Shown here piece after piece: positions 4,401 through 5,112 of a stretch of 5,112 nucleotides of DNA; the first letter of the stretch is position 1; each line of letters begins with the position of its first letter. The stretch is from Actinomycetota bacterium (GTDB lineage Bacteria > Actinomycetota > CADDZG01 > WHSQ01). A program made the position numbers and the translations under genes. Below the pieces are notes generated by a model. That model did no database searches. It had not been told where the DNA came from and worked only from the letters and a program-made list of their open reading frames with translations. The DNA lies in contig JACDBF010000293.1 in the NCBI GenBank assembly GCA_013695055.1, positions 1-5,112 of the forward strand, written 5' to 3'.

Positions 4401-5112
4401 TGGCGGCTCCGGCGACAAGTGCCTCGACTTCCGCCCTGTGAGGGAGCGAAGGGACGACGCCGAGCGCGGTGCAAGCCAGCGCTCCGGCGGCGGCGGCCAT
4501 CGTCACTCCTTCTTCCCGGTCGCCCCCACGAGCGAGCACGGCGGCCAGAGTTCCGCTGAAGGCGTCCCCGGCGCCGGTCGTATCGATCGCATGAACGGGA
4601 AAGGCAGGCACCGTGCAGCGCCCATCGCGCGACACCACCAGCACCCCGCCCGGCCCCCGAGTGAGCACGATCGTGGCGACCCCGAGCGCGAGCAAGCGAG
4701 CACACACATCGACATCGTCTGCCGGGTCATTGGGATCGAGTCCGCTGAGGATGCGCGCCTCGGTCTGATTGGGGATCAAGAGATCTATCAGCGGGAAGAT
4801 CGCTGCGGGCAAGGCCCGGGCGGGAGCCGGATTGAGGATCGTGAGGGCTCCGGCGCGGCGACCCGACGCCAGAGCGGCCTGTGCGGCCTCGACCGGAATC
4901 TCGAGCTGCGCGATCACGACATCCGACTCACGGATGACCTGCTCGGACGCGGCGACATCGGCTGCCGAGAAGAGGTCGTTGGCCCCCGGGTCGAGCAAGA
5001 TGCGGTTCTCTCCCGCCGAATCCAGCATGATGAATCCGAGCCCCGTGTTCCTCTTTGAAGTGGTCCGAAGGCAAGTGGTGCCGACGCCCTCGGTGGCGAA
5101 GAGGTCGAGCGC
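4393..5112 (-). CDS. rbsK: Ribokinase-family (PfkB) sugar kinase, 5' end outside the window
   Basis: The visible part encodes the C-terminal 239 residues; the frame is open from the window edge, so the start and roughly 70 residues are missing if the length matches E. coli RbsK (about 309). The fragment opens with ALDLFATEGV and then TGLGFIMLDSAGENRI followed by GAN (about 50-52), the ribokinase pattern before the lid and ATP domain. NQTEA (115-119) is the PfkB magnesium/phosphate motif, TRGPGG (151-156) lies near the nucleotide site, and DTTGAGDAF (177-185) is the PfkB signature with catalytic base D183 and the anion-hole glycines. The C-terminus has SLP where ribokinases carry S-x-P near the potassium site. 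It would phosphorylate ribose, or a related sugar, at the 5-hydroxyl with ATP; the exact substrate is not proven. The family call is firm and the gene name less so. Its stop overlaps the start of the ferritin-like gene. Confidence 0.92.
   Translation of the reverse strand, partial: ALDLFATEGVGTTCLRTTSKRNTGLGFIMLDSAGENRILLDPGANDLFSAADVAASEQVIRESDVVIAQLEIPVEAAQAALASGRRAGALTILNPAPARALPAAIFPLIDLLIPNQTEARILSGLDPNDPADDVDVCARLLALGVATIVLTRGPGGVLVVSRDGRCTVPAFPVHAIDTTGAGDAFSGTLAAVLARGGDREEGVTMAAAAGALACTALGVVPSLPHRAEVEALVAGAANE
4407..4410 (-). promoter_or_regulatory. Ribosome binding site of the ferritin-like gene inside the kinase gene
   Basis: GGAG (minus strand, 4410-4407) lies 6 nt before the ATG at 4400 and inside the last codons of the kinase gene. 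It supports the ATG over an upstream TTG at 4418 and fits termination-reinitiation between the two genes. Confidence 0.55.

Noticed and set aside
4291..5058. A 255-residue plus-strand open frame opposite the kinase gene
   Set aside because: The minus strand shows unmistakable PfkB motifs through the same region; the plus frame has low-complexity arginine- and glycine-rich content and no recognisable domain.
1..5112. CRISPR array, insertion sequence, prophage or defence-system content
   Set aside because: No direct repeat series, transposase, integrase or defence domain appears in any frame, and base composition is even across the window.

Overview
The window comes from a GC-rich genome whose genes show strong G/C bias at third codon positions. 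GTG starts, a possible leaderless start, a zinc-ribbon-tailed MscL and a DUF2231-Rieske fusion point to Actinomycetota, perhaps the Thermoleophilia/Solirubrobacterales side. That placement is an inference from style and not a proven assignment. No RNA genes, CRISPR arrays, insertion sequences or prophage genes are visible.

Layout, left to right. Positions 1-137 (minus) hold the 5' end of an unidentified gene running off the left edge; a perfect 10-bp inverted repeat lies over its likely start. Positions 231-647 (minus) encode an MscL mechanosensitive channel whose usual C-terminal helix is replaced by a four-cysteine zinc ribbon. A 161-bp divergent intergenic region follows. Positions 809-1663 (plus) encode a DUF2231 membrane domain fused to a C-terminal Rieske [2Fe-2S] domain, followed 44 bp later by a 73-residue cysteine/histidine protein (1708-1929, GTG start). 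A 198-bp gap (1930-2127) contains a 17-bp stem-loop at 1944-1991. Positions 2128-3093 (plus) encode a nucleoside hydrolase. Positions 3090-4400 (minus) encode a ferritin-like di-iron protein that overlaps the nucleoside hydrolase tail to tail by 4 nt. Its start overlaps by 8 nt the end of a PfkB/ribokinase-family sugar kinase gene (4393-5112, minus), which is cut by the right edge.

How the genes may work together: the Rieske protein and the small cysteine protein look like a short plus-strand transcription unit with a membrane redox role. The nucleoside hydrolase would release ribose from nucleosides and the kinase could phosphorylate free ribose, so the right half suggests nucleoside/ribose salvage. 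These two genes converge rather than share an operon. The ferritin-like gene is translationally coupled to the kinase, but its substrate is unknown. Most of the window reads as ordinary chromosomal housekeeping and accessory metabolism. I did not find a clear new multi-gene system. The most notable items are the ferritin-like protein's duplicated ligand spacing, the unexplained stem-loop at 1944-1991, the operator-like palindrome at 124-151, and the unusual domain combinations in MscL and the Rieske protein.
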